DNA from: Saccoglossus kowalevskii
Lineage: Eukaryota; Hemichordata; Enteropneusta; Harrimaniidae
DNA: 23,256 nt
Reading direction: 5' to 3'
NCBI RefSeq assembly: GCF_000003605.2
Contig: NW_003146874.1
Span: 1-23,256 of the forward strand
Positions within the stretch are counted from its first letter, which is position 1, and every line of letters starts with the position of its first letter. The position numbers and the translations under genes are program-made. Below are positions 20,043 to 23,256 of the stretch, in pieces. The notes under the pieces are model-generated. The model was not told where the DNA came from, did no database searches, and was given only the letters and a program-made list of their open reading frames with translations.

Positions 20043-20079
20043 ATAGTACCTTCACATCATTCTCGAAAATGATTCTACT

Positions 20080-20300
20080 GCAATGTACAAAATTATTATT
20101 CATAATTTTATCTGTTAAATCGTTGATTCGACGTGTTTGGTACAAAACATGTCAATGTTACAGATTACTGCACCATCGCATTCTTTTGAGCATCATATTA
20201 GTGTCAAAGTCAATACTAAATTTAAATTTCAGGGCATTACCACTCAATCACATAATTCTCAAGGACATTGAATGGTGCCGTCTGTTTCGTTGATAACATC
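20080..20300. repeat. Duplicated block, copy 2, right part
   Basis: Resumes the direct match to copy 1. 'atgttacagattactgca' (about 20153) pairs with 'acgttataggctgctata' (about 9008), and 'catcatattagt' with 'cattctattagt'. It continues into 'attgaatggtgc', which pairs with 'actgaatgatgc'. Confidence 0.7.
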
Positions 20301-20720
20301 GTTCTTAAAATTTACAATTGAGACGGTCGTATTCCACTGAGTGTGGTTGTCAAAATAAACATTTTGTGAATCATGATGTCTAATTTATATTATCTTTATT
20401 TCATATGACTGGCTTTTGGCCAAAGCTTTCTGTGAATGAAGGATTTCCATGGTTTTGGGGAGTTTCGACTTGCTGGAAATAGACCAATAGATTGGTTGAA
20501 TATATTATGTTTACCGATCACTTATGTAACAAATAAATAAGACTGCTGTCAATGAAAACATAAATACTGTATGGTGATTAATAAAAACAGTGTGATCACT
20601 CGTTTTTAATATATTCCCTTGCTCCCACGACTGAAAGTATATGTCCATTCGAGTTTTAAATCGAATATATTTCCAAATAAAATGTTGATCAAGAGAATGA
20701 GTCGAAATGCCTACCTAATT
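20280..20720 (-). pseudogene. PB: 3' end of another gene copy
   Basis: A direct relative of P2 9150-9610. In coding order it has NHGNPSFTES at about 20430-20455, after a good acceptor (ttggtctatttccag), and the last exon VEYDRLNCKF with its stop at 20305, after 'gacaaccacactcag'. The 5' part of the gene is not recognisable upstream, and a LINE begins at about 21480. The tyrosine of the YEN motif is His here, while the YDRL motif is kept. Confidence 0.5.
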
Positions 20721-20724
20721 TTTT

Positions 20725-21480
20725 TCTGCATCCAACATTTCATTTGTAATAATTGACTTCATGTACATATATTTATCTTTGACAATGTAACATACTTTTT
20801 CATATGTGTAATACACCACGACATAATAATATTGCACTGCGGATGGATGTATTTTTTTTGCAATGGCAGTACACTGTCCCGTGGTGAATTATATCAAAAA
20901 TTACCATGTGTTCTTTATATATATGCCACCTTTAATTCAATAATATGTGTATGTAATTAGTAATAATAACTATAATAATAATTATGAAGACACTTATGAC
21001 AGCTAGCATGACACAATATTTCGTCTTGCCAAAAACCGAACATGGTCCTTGTTTACTACATGGCCTACATAGGTCAATATAAGCAAAATGTAGTTATAAG
21101 TTACCATGGTGTTCTGCATAATTTTATTATTTTAGCATTTTACGATCTGCTAATATACTTAGCTTTAACTTAGCACTCTATATAACGTGTATGGATATGT
21201 GTGTTCCTGTATGCGGTATTTAATGTGCTTAAAACTTAGTTACATTCTCTAAAAAAATTCAACTACTAAGACATTATTCAAGTGGTTTTTGAATCTTTGT
21301 ATAATAGCAAGTCCAGGGATTATTCGCATTTGGAGGTCACAGATTATAGTTGCCATGATAATATTGACATGTTATAGCATAGTACGCGATATGCATACTT
21401 ACATTGTGCGCCATAGAGAAGCTGTTTATAAGTCAATAAATTCCACATACCTCACAATTAATATTAGTAAAATTAATCCG
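20725..21480. other. AT-rich stretch, nothing recognised
   Basis: No exon-like or repeat match was found. It is where the 5' part of PB should lie if PB were complete, so that part is either deleted or diverged beyond recognition. AT-rich simple stretches such as 'aataataactataataataatta' (about 20960) are present. Confidence 0.4.
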
Positions 21481-23256
21481 TAAATTGTCACCATTTGGTA
21501 AAATATTGTGTAGAAGTGTGTACATAAAGTCGGCTAACTTATGTTATGTGGTCGTTTAACTTATTGTTAGAAGTTCTGTTCCATTTATTAATTATTCAAT
21601 GTTTTGTTTATGATTTAAAGTCCAATAATAGTCTTTAGTTTGCATCTTTTGCAGATCCTTACTTTTATTACGACCTAGATCAATAAGTGTAGCATACAGA
21701 AGAGTATCTGAGGTCGATGATAATGGTGGAATTTGTTTTAGCAGATCCGCCAACGCTTTGGTATGACGTTAATGAGCCTAGAAAACTCTGCAATGATGTT
21801 TAATTTATATTTCAATCCTTGCATTGCAAAATCGTGTTGACACTAATGCCGCCTTCTTTATAAATGATGTCGTCAATGTGCATGATTCGGGATTGTACCC
21901 AAGGCTTTAAGAGTAATACATCACCCTTATATTGTATGTGTTTATTACACCAAATTACCTGTTTGCTAATTTCTCGTGCAGTATTCGTTTTAAGAGATCG
22001 TCTTACAGCTTCACGTCACGCTTGCGTATGTATTACGTATTTGTGAATAGGGAGGGTAGGAGATTAGTCAAGTTAGGGCAGTGTTTTGGTTCTTGAAAAT
22101 TCATGTGAAGTATGGTTTTATAATGATGTGTTTTACATAGACAGTAAAAAGGAACGCATTTCCAAGTGGCACTTTCCAACATGAGAGGAGTATTCTATAA
22201 TGCCCGGAATAATATTTGCCCTACGAAAATGTCTTACATTCGAATACCACATTCATCATAATTGCAGATAACAGTTCTACGCCTGATTTTGTGTATTTTT
22301 GACCCCATGAAAATTAATGAAGATTTATCAAGGCGGTTCAAGAGTGTTAGTGGAAAATAGCATAAATTTAGGAGATATTGGATTTTTGCTGCCGCTATTG
22401 ATTTAATTATAGCAATGTTGACGTATAGTGTTAGGCGTCTTTGTGCCCTAATACATTTTCAGTGGCTTGATTTTTTTAGTGAATACTATTTCTATGCCTT
22501 CGTAAATATTGTTTGAAAAAGGGGTATCCAGAGATTTTATTGGATTTTTTGGCCATGAAATATGGCGATATTTTGTGGATCTGTTTTTAAAATATCCTAT
22601 CCATAGACCTTTGTTTTTTTATTATTTAATACTAGGCCTGATACCTTGCCAAAATCATGTACAACTTTAAGAACAAGAAATGATTTGTGTGGTATCATCG
22701 GCTGCCTGGGATATTCCCAATTCATTCGACCGATCACCAATTTATTCAGATCTGATAATGAAATTTCAACTACTAATAAGAATAATAATGCCGATATTGG
22801 ACAACCTTGTCGAATGCCGTGTTGCAAATAGAAAGTGTGACATACATAGCCATGATTGATCACACTAGCACCACATATAATAAGTAGGTCTCGTTAAATA
22901 AATGTATTGCCGATATTGAATGTGATACTTTGAATAAGAATGGCACCTGGGATATTTATAAGTTTAGCATTATCAATTACATCATGAACAAGCCTAACAT
23001 TTTGACCAATGAACCGTTTTTTTTTCTATAGATATGCAGTTCGATCATTATCTTGTTTAAGACTGGCTGTAAACTTGATAAAAGCACAGAAACTATAGTT
23101 TATGGTCTTCATTTAGAAGACTTATGAGTCTCCAGTTTTCAAGAATGTCTGTCTCATTCTGTTTATGAATAAAGCGGAGCAATGCTAGTAACTGAGAAAA
23201 AAAATACTCTCTTCTTCTCGAATATTGTAACATGAGAAGCTTATAAAATACAGCTT
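21480..23256 (-). mobile_element. L1/Tx1-like LINE remnant, RT to C-terminus, minus strand
   Basis: Enters from beyond the window end. Landmarks in order: NWRLISLLNEDHK (about 23099-23140), FIGQNVRLVHDVIDN (about 22970-23010), INHGY with LQHGIRQGCPIS (about 22780-22855), AADDTT (22691-22705, the YADD box with Tyr changed to Ala and in another frame), FGKVSGLVLNN and KKTK (about 22605-22655), SWPKNPIKSL (about 22520-22555), SKIHKIRRRTVI (about 22270-22310), WVQSRIMHIDDIIY (about 21860-21905) and KDYYWTLNHK (about 21600-21640). The motif A aspartate is lost (ILIQSITFN where FLDFEKAFD is expected). Many stops and shifts: an old dead copy. Confidence 0.85.

Larger units (their letters stand above)
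17880..20075 (+). mobile_element. Crypton-like element inserted in a duplicated block
   Basis: The limits are set by comparison with the uninterrupted copy at 8245-9450: similarity stops around 17850-17930 and returns around 20050-20090. The insert holds one recombinase gene (about 18308-19704), a 5' region with three octamer words, and a large hairpin next to its 3' limit. Cryptons use a tyrosine recombinase and carry no DDE transposase or long terminal repeats. I see no obvious terminal inverted repeats. Exact ends and any target duplication cannot be fixed by eye. Confidence 0.6.

Noticed and set aside
19765..20293. Two opposite frames both starting MRMEVIFT
   Set aside because: They are the two arms of the hairpin read outward, not genes.

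Overview
The window looks like AT-rich, gene-poor nuclear DNA from an invertebrate animal. It holds satellite DNA, decayed LINEs, a Crypton-type tyrosine recombinase gene, a tRNA-derived SINE-like piece, and short candidate exons bounded by GT/AG splice sites. Nothing resembles bacterial gene organisation. A mollusc or another lophotrochozoan is my guess from the mix of elements; the sequence does not prove it.

Layout. 1-5727: a tandem satellite with a unit of about 922-929 bp, just over six units, the last one truncated. 5784-15850: at least four diverged copies, in both orientations, of one small multi-exon gene (P1 plus strand, P2 minus, P3 minus, P4 plus). A fifth copy (PB, minus) has only its 3' end at 20280-20720. 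Between P1 and P2 lie a SINE-like piece, a TATA-box promoter candidate near 7528, and a block (8245-9130) that recurs at 17298-17870 and 20080-20360. 16100-17050: plus-strand remnant of a CR1/jockey-like LINE. 17158-17212: tetranucleotide microsatellite. About 17880-20075: a Crypton-like element with a frameshifted recombinase gene and a large hairpin at its 3' side. It sits inside the second copy of the 8245-9130 block. 21480-23256: minus-strand remnant of an L1/Tx1-like LINE that runs off the window.

The most interesting part is P3 (minus strand, about 14480-12200). A signal-peptide exon is followed by a Cys-containing exon, then by very short exons of 28, 29, 12 and 30 nt with good splice sites and compatible reading phases, and then by a terminal exon with two Tyr-x-Asn motifs (YENS, YANV). 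The other copies carry matching pieces, including a short last exon with a YEHL/YDRL/YDHY motif. I infer a duplicated, mostly decayed family of secreted or membrane-receptor-like genes whose tail is built from micro-exons. I cannot name the family. P3 is the best preserved copy but may itself be dead.

No intact full-length protein-coding gene is visible in the window. Most open frames in the satellite, in the hairpin and across repeat junctions are chance frames.
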